From the NCBI GenBank assembly GCA_017549665.1, contig JAFYUD010000033.1:1-6640 (forward strand): a stretch of 6,640 nucleotides of DNA. Reading direction: 5' to 3'. The notes beneath the pieces were generated by a model. It saw only the letters and a list, made by a program, of their open reading frames with translations. It searched no databases and had not been told where the DNA came from. Both the position numbers and the translations under genes were made by a program. Below, in pieces: positions 1-4,532 of the stretch (positions are counted from its first letter, which is position 1; each line of letters starts with the position of its first letter). Source of the DNA: Clostridia bacterium. Lineage in GTDB: Bacteria > Bacillota_A > Clostridia > Oscillospirales > Acutalibacteraceae.

Positions 1-50
1 CAAAGTACGGACTCAACACACTGAAAAAGATGTGTGAAGCAATCGGCTAA
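1..50 (+). CDS. C-terminal end of an upstream gene (partial)
   Basis: An open frame enters from the left edge (codons from position 3) and ends at TAA 48-50. It gives the 15-residue tail KYGLNTLKKMCEAIG. The tail looks like a normal soluble, helical protein end, but it is too short to assign a family. The next gene on the same strand starts 58 bases downstream. Confidence 0.5.
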   Translation, partial: KYGLNTLKKMCEAIG

Positions 51-70
51 ACCCTTCATTGAAAGGTTTA
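48..70 (+). other. Stem-loop overlapping the upstream stop codon
   Basis: TAAACC (48-53) pairs with GGTTTA (65-70). After a C/A mismatch, TTC (55-57) pairs with GAA (61-63) around the loop ATT. The stem is followed by TAATAAATAA rather than a T-run, so it is at best a weak transcript end or an mRNA-stabilising hairpin. Its right arm runs into the candidate -10 box at 69-74. Confidence 0.3.
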
Positions 71-74
71 TAAT
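69..74 (+). promoter_or_regulatory. Candidate -10 box for the dockerin gene
   Basis: A perfect TATAAT lies 35 bases before the ATG at 109, which would give a short leader of roughly 28 bases. No convincing -35 box is found at 16-18 bases spacing (the sequence there is the end of the upstream gene), so the match could be chance in AT-rich DNA. Confidence 0.3.
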
Positions 75-108
75 AAATAAAGAAATAATTTTAAGGAGTG
101 TTTCCTAA

Positions 109-762
109 ATGAAGAAAAAGATTTTAGCACTTATTATGAGCATTGTGATGCTTGCAACATTTGCAGTACCTGCTTATGCTCTTGACCTTGGCGGTCTCCT
201 TGGCGGTGGCTCAAGTGAAGAAGATGCAGGCACAGGACTCGATGTTGAGGATATCCTTGCTTCAGATGCAATGCAGGATATCATGGCTTCAGACGGTGTT
301 ATCGACATTACAAACGTTGTTATGGATCTCATCTTTACAGTTGGTTCAATTGATATCATGGCTATGGGTAAAGACAGAGCTGTTGAGTTTGTTCAGAATC
401 TTATCGATCAGGTCGGTGGAATTCTTGTTGACACAAAGACAAACGTTGAAGTTTTTGCTGACAACCCCCTTGATATCGTAGATAACCTTTTCGGTCTTAA
501 CATCGGTGATACTATTCTTCCCGACGAGGATGAAGACGATGAAATCGATGAAGATGAGCTTGTTGTTGACCTCGGTGACGTTGACGGCGACGGTAAAGTT
601 ACAGCAGCAGACGCAAGACTTGTTCTCCGCAGAGCAGCTCTCCTCGTAACATTCACAGTTGAGCAGGATTGGCTTGCAGACGTTGATGATGACGGCGACG
701 TAACAGCTAAGGATGCAAGAATCATCCTCAGAGTTGCAGCAGGACTCGAAGAGTTCGAATAA
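109..762 (+). CDS. Secreted dockerin type I domain protein
   Basis: The product is 217 aa. Residues 1-24 form a signal peptide (MKKK, hydrophobic core, cleavage after AYA). Residues 25-138 are a small Ile/Val/Asp/Gly-rich region with no family I recognise and no glycosidase motifs. Residues 139-150 are an almost wholly Asp/Glu linker. Residues 155-217 are a dockerin with two duplicated EF-hand-like calcium loops: D157-x-D159-x-D161...D168 in GDVDGDGKVTAADAR, and D191-x-D193-x-D195...D202 in ADVDDDGDVTAKDAR, each followed by a LRxAA helix. Dockerins bind cohesins on scaffoldins or on the cell surface, so the protein is probably exported and docked to a partner outside the cell. AAGGAG (93-98) sits 10 bases before the ATG. 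It appears to be monocistronic, ending at the hairpin at 778-803. The dockerin and signal peptide are secure; the role of the middle region is unknown. Confidence 0.93.
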   Translation: MKKKILALIMSIVMLATFAVPAYALDLGGLLGGGSSEEDAGTGLDVEDILASDAMQDIMASDGVIDITNVVMDLIFTVGSIDIMAMGKDRAVEFVQNLIDQVGGILVDTKTNVEVFADNPLDIVDNLFGLNIGDTILPDEDEDDEIDEDELVVDLGDVDGDGKVTAADARLVLRRAALLVTFTVEQDWLADVDDDGDVTAKDARIILRVAAGLEEFE

Positions 763-777
763 TCAGACAAAATAAAA

Positions 778-803
778 GGCGGCTCATGGAGCCGCTTTTT
801 TTT
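778..803 (+). terminator. Intrinsic terminator, probably bidirectional
   Basis: GCGGCTC (779-785), loop ATG, and GAGCCGC (789-795) form a perfect 7-bp stem followed by eight T (796-803). It closes the dockerin gene 16 bases after its stop. Read on the - strand the same stem is followed by CTTTTATTTT, so it could also stop transcripts arriving from gtrA. Confidence 0.92.
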
Positions 804-932
804 GACTGTCGATAAAGTGACAAGACCATACATAAAGCAAAAAATAAATACATTGATTGAAGGTAATAAAAAGAATGAGACAAAAAAGCAATGAGTGTAT
901 TTATGAATATGTCCGTTATCTTTATGTATTTT

Positions 933-1047
933 GCGTGTTTTCGCCCTCTCGGAGTACCTTTGTACGCCTTCGGAGCGAAGAACACGCAATCTTGTCTGCT
1001 TTCTCAACAGTCTCCCATGTTGTCGAAAAGTATTTTCCGACAACATG
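933..1047. repeat. Folded intergenic element with two long inverted repeats
   Basis: Two strong inverted repeats are visible. Arms 933-944 (GCGTGTTTTCGC) and 975-987 (GCGAAGAACACGC) pair over 12 bp with one bulged G. Inside, GTAC..GTAC can form a further stem, and the alternative CTTCG-GAG-CGAAG (968-980) competes with the outer arm. Arms 1016-1025 (CATGTTGTCG) and 1038-1047 (CGACAACATG) pair perfectly over 10 bp and extend by AAAA/TTTT around a 3-base loop. The surrounding 804-932 is AT-rich and shows nothing else. Open frames crossing the element lack ribosome binding sites and follow the symmetry of the hairpins, so I treat it as non-coding. It could be a dispersed intergenic repeat or a small structured RNA ending at the hairpin at 1051-1074; neither can be decided from one copy. 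Confidence 0.55.
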
Positions 1048-1050
1048 AAA

Positions 1051-1074
1051 GCGGCTCATAGAGCCGCTTTTTTT
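1051..1074 (+). terminator. Intrinsic terminator, near-copy of the one at 778-803
   Basis: GCGGCTC (1051-1057), loop ATA, and GAGCCGC (1061-1067) are followed by seven T (1068-1074). The stem is identical to that at 779-795 and only one base of the loop differs. The T-run makes it a + strand terminator, although no + strand gene lies between the two. On the - strand it lies just past the gtrA stop but is followed by only three T, so it would be weak in that direction. Confidence 0.8.
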
Positions 1075-1079
1075 GTTGC

Positions 1080-1553
1080 TTATTCGGATTTTGTTTCTTC
1101 TTTGTTCTCTATTACATCTCTGAATACAACGAATTTCTGGAAAAGATATTCTGTAATCAGATTTGCAATCATTGTTACTGCAAGAATCAGATAATCAACA
1201 ATGGGATTTTCAGCGGCATTGAATCTCTCTGCTGCCATGTTTCCGAGAATTGTTGAAACAGGAGTAAATACAGCGTAGAATGCAGCAACCTTAAGCATCG
1301 CAACAGGTACATTGCTTGCTGATTTGAAAGTGAATTTTCTGTTGAGAGTGAAGTTCCATAAAACAGAAAGAATCAGCGCAGGCAGATAGCATGCCCAGTA
1401 TGAAAGCTCTTTGTCAAAAAGTCTGGGAGGTAATTCTGTCAGTAATGTAAAAGACAGAGTCTGAATCAATCCTGCTGATGTAGAGAATAATACAAATTTT
1501 ATTACCTGAATAATGTTTTCCTTTTTTGAAACGGAAGAATTGTTTTCACTCAT
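1080..1553 (-). CDS. GtrA family membrane protein
   Basis: The product is 157 aa, the usual GtrA-family size, with four predicted membrane helices at about 16-40, 52-70, 85-107 and 118-137. The family hallmarks are present: an N-terminal KFVLFSTSAGLIQ segment entering helix 1, LSVLWNFTLNRKFTF (62-76) after helix 2, and EYLFQKFVVF (135-144) at the C-terminus. GtrA-like proteins are thought to help move polyprenyl-phosphate-linked sugars across the membrane for cell-wall or surface polysaccharide glycosylation; the substrate cannot be read here. No glycosyltransferase partner is adjacent. ATG at 1553 is chosen because AAAGGG (1562-1567) is 8 bases upstream; the in-frame GTG at 1562 would overlap that site. 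The gene has its own candidate promoter and converges on the dockerin gene. Confidence 0.9.
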   Translation of the reverse strand: MSENNSSVSKKENIIQVIKFVLFSTSAGLIQTLSFTLLTELPPRLFDKELSYWACYLPALILSVLWNFTLNRKFTFKSASNVPVAMLKVAAFYAVFTPVSTILGNMAAERFNAAENPIVDYLILAVTMIANLITEYLFQKFVVFRDVIENKEETKSE

Positions 1554-1584
1554 ACACAACACCCTTTATTATAATATATAATAC

Positions 1585-1612
1585 ATAATAACATATATTT
1601 TTCCAATTGCAA
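1585..1612 (-). promoter_or_regulatory. Candidate promoter of the gtrA-like gene
   Basis: On the - strand, TTGCAA (1607-1612) and TATTAT (1585-1590) are separated by 16 bases, and the -10 ends 31 bases before the chosen ATG. The -10 matches consensus at five of six bases and the -35 is weaker. The surrounding DNA is very AT-rich, so chance matches are likely. Confidence 0.35.
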
Positions 1613-1803
1613 CAAAAATTAAAAATAATAAGAATTTTCTAACATGTATTTTGTAATGGTTGGTCATAAAATATTGTTCAGAACAAAAAGACCGCAGAAA
1701 ACTGTGAAATGTCTTAAAATTTTTATTGATATTATGCAATATTACAAATACCATAACTCCATTGAAGAAATAAAGCACATTGCTTCTGAACAAGAATCTG
1801 ACT

Positions 1804-1905
1804 ACCGCCAAGGAAATATTCAGCCATCGTGCTGCCGACGGTCTTTGAAGTTCTTATGCTGTCGAAGGCATTTCACTCAAGGCGGCAGTTTCCCACCGCC
1901 TTGAG
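1804..1905. repeat. GC-richer hairpin block in a gene-free stretch
   Basis: Between gtrA and the membrane-protein module, 1563-1800 is AT-rich without a supported gene. From about 1804 the composition rises. CTCAAGGCGG (1876-1885) and CCGCCTTGAG (1896-1905) form a perfect 10-bp stem with a 10-base loop. TGCC-GAC (1833-1839) can pair with GTC and GGCA (1861-1863, 1867-1870) with a 3-base bulge. There is no T-run on either side, so it is not a standard terminator, though it lies just past the end of the long - strand gene series and could mark its 3' end. Confidence 0.4.
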
Positions 1906-1912
1906 GTTAATG

Positions 1913-1987
1913 TTAGCTGTCAATCACAGAACCGTCCCTAGTCTGGATAACTTTTAATTTTGGAGTATTCTCTTGATTGTTTTTCAT
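1913..1987 (-). CDS. Possible 24-residue small ORF
   Basis: The ATG at 1987 lies four bases after the stop of the four-helix membrane protein. It opens 24 codons, starting MKNNQENTPKLKVIQ and ending RDGSVIDS, before TAA. The peptide is hydrophilic and has an ordinary composition. No good ribosome binding site is seen (GATAGG is 13 bases upstream), so it would depend on translational coupling. It could be the tail of a decayed gene or chance. I do not recognise it. Confidence 0.22.
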   Translation of the reverse strand: MKNNQENTPKLKVIQTRDGSVIDS

Positions 1988-1991
1988 AAAA

Positions 1992-2396
1992 TCAAAAAAA
2001 CCTATCCATAACCTCGAGCAATACGAGCAATAATGTGGAAATTCCAAAACATATAATTACTATGGGCTTCATCTTTTTCTCTAACTTTTTATTTGCATAG
2101 CTCTTTTTGCTTACAATAGAAAGCGTAATTACAAAAGATAAAATGAACAACCCAAAACAAACTAATGTTACAGTCATCATAGTTTGTTGAAACAAAAGAT
2201 TGCTTGTAAAATCCAAAGCATATTTGTATACAACAAAAGAGCCAAAAACTAATACCATAAAAGGGAGTATCCATACCATTGGATTATCGTGATATTTCGC
2301 TTTCATATCATAATAAGAATAAATAGAAACTCCTAAAACAACAAAAAATAATAGTAAATATACCCAAAACGGTATTGAAATTATGAACGAATACAA
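1992..2396 (-). CDS. Four-helix membrane protein, possible immunity protein
   Basis: From a TTG start the product is 134 aa with four hydrophobic segments at about 5-28, 40-60, 74-95 and 110-130, short loops, and a basic loop SKKSYANKKLEKKMK (96-110) before the last helix. It has no signal peptide, enzymatic motif or family I recognise. TTG at 2396 is chosen because GAGGTG (2403-2408) is six bases upstream; a longer frame reaching 2477 would overlap the preceding coding remnant and has no ribosome binding site. The stop of that remnant (2407-2409) overlaps the GAGGTG site, so the two were probably translationally coupled. Blocks of this gene are about 28% G+C (17 of 60 bases counted twice), well below rlmD and pncB. 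Size, topology and position after a hydrophobic Gly-rich remnant fit an immunity protein to a membrane-active toxin. That role is inference. Confidence 0.72.
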   Translation of the reverse strand: MYSFIISIPFWVYLLLFFVVLGVSIYSYYDMKAKYHDNPMVWILPFMVLVFGSFVVYKYALDFTSNLLFQQTMMTVTLVCFGLFILSFVITLSIVSKKSYANKKLEKKMKPIVIICFGISTLLLVLLEVMDRFF

Positions 2397-2402
2397 AATA
2401 AA

Positions 2403-2408
2403 CACCTC
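2403..2408 (-). promoter_or_regulatory. Ribosome binding site that sets a TTG start
   Basis: GAGGTG, complementary to the 3' end of 16S rRNA, lies six bases before TTG 2396 and overlaps the TGA of the upstream remnant. No ATG or GTG of the frame is equally well placed. Confidence 0.6.
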
Positions 2409-2547
2409 ATTCCAGAAATTGTTTGCGTAAAAAATTATCAAACACTGCCATACCTGCAGAAGAACCCATAGTTGCAACGAAAGCTAATGGAATTCCAATT
2501 GTAGGTGTTGCTCCAACAATTAACGCACCAACACCTATTGATAAATC
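2407..2547 (-). pseudogene. C-terminal remnant of a Gly-rich hydrophobic protein
   Basis: The frame is open for 46 codons to TGA at 2407-2409 but is preceded at once by an in-frame TGA (2548-2550), and no start codon with a ribosome binding site lies near its beginning. Residues 2-36 run SIGVGALIVGATPTIGIPL, then AFVATMGSSAGMAVF: a long Gly/Ala/Ile/Val-rich hydrophobic stretch with a central Pro pair, ending in the polar tail DNFLRKQFLE. This looks like the real end of a gene, since the stop overlaps the next gene's ribosome binding site. Such Gly-rich hydrophobic hairpins occur in pore-forming bacteriocins and glycine-zipper LXG toxins, but also in other membrane proteins. The 5' part of the gene is missing, replaced by the dxs start in another frame. 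Confidence 0.55.
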
Positions 2548-2629
2548 TCATTTCATCGGCAAGAGTTTTTAATTGCTGAGTTGATAATCTCTTGATATCT
2601 TTCGGACTGTTTATTAATTCAAAATACAT
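2546..2629 (-). pseudogene. dxs: dxs fragment: N-terminus of 1-deoxyxylulose-5-phosphate synthase
   Basis: ATG at 2629, one base after the pncB stop, starts 28 codons reading MYFELINSPKDIKRLSTQQ and then LKTLADEMR. This matches the very conserved DXS beginning (INSPxDLKxLSxxxLxxLAxEIR). DXS joins pyruvate and glyceraldehyde-3-phosphate in the first step of the MEP isoprenoid pathway and is about 600 aa long. Here similarity stops abruptly: the same frame continues with Cys/Trp/Asn-rich residues to a stop at 2438, and neither other frame gives the expected thiamine-diphosphate enzyme sequence. The thiamine-binding and catalytic parts are absent, so this is a non-functional remnant. The normal start position after pncB suggests that pncB-dxs was once an intact gene pair. 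The rest of dxs is not in this window. Confidence 0.75.
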
Positions 2630-2630
2630 T

Positions 2631-3824
2631 TTATCTCTCTCTGTTGATTCTGAATTCTACTGAACGCTTAAGGTAATCAAGATATTCCTGATCACGGCAC
2701 ATTGATTTTTCGGGGTTGTCGCTTAATTTTGCAACAGGTCTGCCGTTTACATACTGAAGCTTAATAACAATGTTCAGTGCTTTTTCGCATGTGTCATTTG
2801 AACAGAATGTGCCGATTCCGAAAGAAACCTTGCTTCTGTCCTTGAAATAGTCATACAGTGCCTGAGCACGGTCAAAATCAAGACCGTCAGAGAAAAGAAG
2901 CAGCTTTGTTTTCGGGTCAACACCGTAGCCTTTATAGTGGGCTATTATTTTTTCGCCCCATTCAAACGGATCTCCGCTGTCGTGTCTTGCTCCGCTGAAG
3001 TTGTTTACCATTGAACGGTTGAAATCCATAAGGAAAAGGTCAGTTGTGATAGTATCTGTAAGCGTTGTTCCGTTGTCACCCTCATACTCGTCGTACCAGT
3101 CACGCAGAGCATAATGGTTTGTGTATGCAAGGGGAATTCTGTCTATGCCCTGATACATCTGCACATATTCATGGGCATAAGTGCCGATAGGAGTAATGCC
3201 GTATTTCATTGCAAGATAAACATTTGATGTACCTACGCATTTGTCGGTTTCTGATGTGAGGCGTCGGACAACAACATCCTCCCACTCTCTTGAAAGTCTG
3301 CGACGGCAGCCGAATTCAGCAAATTTGAATGTATATGTACCGTCATTGAGCGCCTTGATTTTGGCATCAAGCTTCTTTTCGGCTGAAGCACGAAGAGTCT
3401 CGTAGTCATAACGGAGACGGAAATATACTTCGTTGACGATTTCAAGCAGGTAGATTTCAAACTGCATTACGGAGAATAACGGACCGTCAACAACGATCTG
3501 TAATTCACCTTCATCAGTGAGGTTTACCGATACATAGTCTCGCATCGGATGCCAGAGCCTGAGAAATTCAACATAGTCGTTCTTGATGAAACGGATTGAA
3601 CGCATGTAATCAAGCTCTTCTTTTCTGAATTTCAGTGTACAGAGATGATCAACCTGTGCATTGATTTCATCAACCATTTCCTGAGTGAAAACCACATCAG
3701 TATTTCTGCATTTGAAATAGTACTGACCTGACAGGGCTGTATGCTTATGAAAAATAACCTGATTCATGTTGAATTTGTAAAGGTCAGTGTCAAGCAATGA
3801 TTCAATAATCGGTTGAAGCTTCAT
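2631..3824 (-). CDS. pncB: Nicotinate phosphoribosyltransferase
   Basis: The product is 397 aa, matching the roughly 400 aa of bacterial PncB. The enzyme makes nicotinate mononucleotide from nicotinate and PRPP with ATP hydrolysis, the entry step of Preiss-Handler NAD salvage in the cytoplasm. Visible family motifs are SLLDTDLYKFNM (9-20), FAEFGCRRRLS (168-178), GTSNVYLAMKYG (198-209), GTYAHEY (214-220) with His218 in the position of the phosphorylated histidine, and ARHDSGDPFEWG (279-290), the phosphate-binding region. No key residue appears lost. ATG at 3824 is preferred over the in-frame GTG at 3848, because AAGGAG (3832-3837) is seven bases upstream and the GTG start would overlap the HNH gene. 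The start lies 13 bases after the HNH stop, suggesting co-transcription. A 60-base block counted here has 29 G+C, unlike the AT-rich genes on both sides. Confidence 0.97.
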   Translation of the reverse strand: MKLQPIIESLLDTDLYKFNMNQVIFHKHTALSGQYYFKCRNTDVVFTQEMVDEINAQVDHLCTLKFRKEELDYMRSIRFIKNDYVEFLRLWHPMRDYVSVNLTDEGELQIVVDGPLFSVMQFEIYLLEIVNEVYFRLRYDYETLRASAEKKLDAKIKALNDGTYTFKFAEFGCRRRLSREWEDVVVRRLTSETDKCVGTSNVYLAMKYGITPIGTYAHEYVQMYQGIDRIPLAYTNHYALRDWYDEYEGDNGTTLTDTITTDLFLMDFNRSMVNNFSGARHDSGDPFEWGEKIIAHYKGYGVDPKTKLLLFSDGLDFDRAQALYDYFKDRSKVSFGIGTFCSNDTCEKALNIVIKLQYVNGRPVAKLSDNPEKSMCRDQEYLDYLKRSVEFRINRER

Positions 3825-3831
3825 AATAATA

Positions 3832-3837
3832 CTCCTT
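3832..3837 (-). promoter_or_regulatory. Ribosome binding site that sets the pncB start
   Basis: AAGGAG lies directly after the TAA of the HNH gene (3838-3840) and seven bases before ATG 3824. It excludes the longer GTG frame at 3848 and indicates coupling of the two genes. Confidence 0.8.
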
Positions 3838-4263
3838 TTATGTATCACTTTTTCCTATGTTGCATTTTGAACAAAGTGTCTGAAGATTATCTTCTGTTGT
3901 TTCGCCACCTTTTGACCACGGAATTATATGATCAATATGTAATTCAACAGCTGGATTCTTTGCTGGAGATGCACCGCATGCGCAACATTTGAAACTGTCT
4001 CTTTTAAGAATCTGATATCTTAATTTGTCTGATATTTTTCTGGTTGATTTTGAATTCCTTTTGTTGTCGTTGTTTTTTGTGCTTGGTTTGCATTTCGGAC
4101 ATTTTCGAAGCCATATATCACATCCGTTTGCATAATATCTGTGACCGCATTCAAGACATTCCATTTCAAAAAATCTTTGATTGTAATGTGTTTCGGATAT
4201 TCCTTTTAAACCAAGATTTTTCTGGTTGTTTTTATTTATATATCCGGTATCAGTAGTTTTCAT
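3838..4263 (-). CDS. HNH endonuclease with N-terminal zinc ribbon
   Basis: The product is 141 aa. A zinc ribbon is formed by C36-x2-C39 (CLEC) and C55-x2-C58 (CPKC), followed by a basic Asn/Lys/Ser linker (60-78). The HNH fold follows: LRYQILKRDSFKCCACG with C93/C96, the catalytic LHIDHIIPWSKGG (D111-H112), N126 in EDNLQTL, then C131-x2-C134-N135. It ends IGKSDT, the usual end of this HNH subfamily, so the nuclease end is complete. HNH enzymes cleave DNA with a single metal ion; no methyltransferase or other restriction partner is in the window. ATG 4263 has AGGGAG ten bases upstream. It begins 19 bases after an 81-aa ORF that resembles the N-terminal half of full-length HNH proteins, so it may be the detached C-terminal part. 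Low G+C (16 of 60 in one block, 24 of 60 in another) suggests transfer. Confidence 0.85.
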   Translation of the reverse strand: MKTTDTGYINKNNQKNLGLKGISETHYNQRFFEMECLECGHRYYANGCDIWLRKCPKCKPSTKNNDNKRNSKSTRKISDKLRYQILKRDSFKCCACGASPAKNPAVELHIDHIIPWSKGGETTEDNLQTLCSKCNIGKSDT

Positions 4264-4282
4264 TTTGCTAAGACTCCCTGAA

Positions 4283-4528
4283 TCAGATAATATGATTTTC
4301 GCCTACGTATTTATATAAACCTCTTTTTATCTGAATAAATATATTAAAATCTTTAAGGCTGCCGACTTTTCCTTTATTTGTCATATTATAACAGTAGTCA
4401 CTGGGAATAACACTACCTTTATTCCGTCCGAATTTATCATAGACCTTTTGTTTTATTTCTTCAGTTGTAAATTCTGTACCGTATTTTGTTTTCGCAAATG
4501 TACATCTTACTTCATTAATAACAGTCAT
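4283..4528 (-). CDS. 81-aa protein resembling the N-terminal domain of HNH proteins
   Basis: The product is a small soluble protein without signal peptide or membrane helix. The N-terminal half looks helical (TTEEIKQKVYDKFG, 21-34), followed by the striking KGSVIPSDYCYN (37-48), and the end is IKRGLYKYVGEN (67-78). From memory, SVIPSDYCYN and GLYxYxGEN mark a domain placed ahead of HNH nuclease domains in longer proteins, where it probably helps DNA recognition. Here it ends at TGA just past that motif. ATG 4528 has AAAGGA eight bases upstream, within the end of rlmD, and starts four bases after the rlmD stop. One block counted has 16 G+C of 60, far below rlmD. It may act with the HNH protein as a split enzyme or be half of a frameshifted gene. 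Confidence 0.7.
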   Translation of the reverse strand: MTVINEVRCTFAKTKYGTEFTTEEIKQKVYDKFGRNKGSVIPSDYCYNMTNKGKVGSLKDFNIFIQIKRGLYKYVGENHII

Positions 4529-4532
4529 TTTT

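Noticed and set aside
804..830. Possible promoter with TTGACT at 802-807
   Set aside because: No acceptable -10 box lies at 16-18 bases, and the TTG is part of the end of the terminator T-run.
408..1046. Long - strand open frame of 212 codons
   Set aside because: It lies antisense to the dockerin gene and runs through the terminator and the hairpin element. Its Ser/Arg-rich sequence is the shadow of the Asp/Glu-rich coding strand.
728..1194. Several short frames on both strands over the hairpin element (728-985, 857-1048, 931-1194)
   Set aside because: None has a ribosome binding site, all cross strong hairpins or terminators, and their peptides have Cys/Arg/Ser-rich, non-protein-like composition.
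1554..1562. Upstream GTG start for the gtrA-like gene
   Set aside because: The AAAGGG site overlaps this GTG and is correctly spaced only for ATG 1553.
1569..1904. Frames 1569-1811 (-) and 1644-1904 (+) in the gene-free stretch
   Set aside because: There is no ribosome binding site, the starts are poor, and one frame ends in the hairpin arms as a Pro/Arg/Cys-rich tail. They look like chance frames.
1930..1950. GGGACGGTTCT (- strand), similar to a motif found in REP-type repeats of Clostridia
   Set aside because: It is a single copy without the matching palindromic partner, and the bases can equally be coding for RDGSVI of the small ORF.
2438..2545. Continuation of the dxs frame after codon 28
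   Set aside because: The residues are Cys/Trp/Asn-rich and do not match DXS. This is the wrong-frame reading of the hydrophobic remnant.
3825..3848. Upstream GTG start for pncB
   Set aside because: It would overlap the HNH stop and place the AAGGAG site inside the coding sequence. ATG 3824 is well spaced and fits family length.
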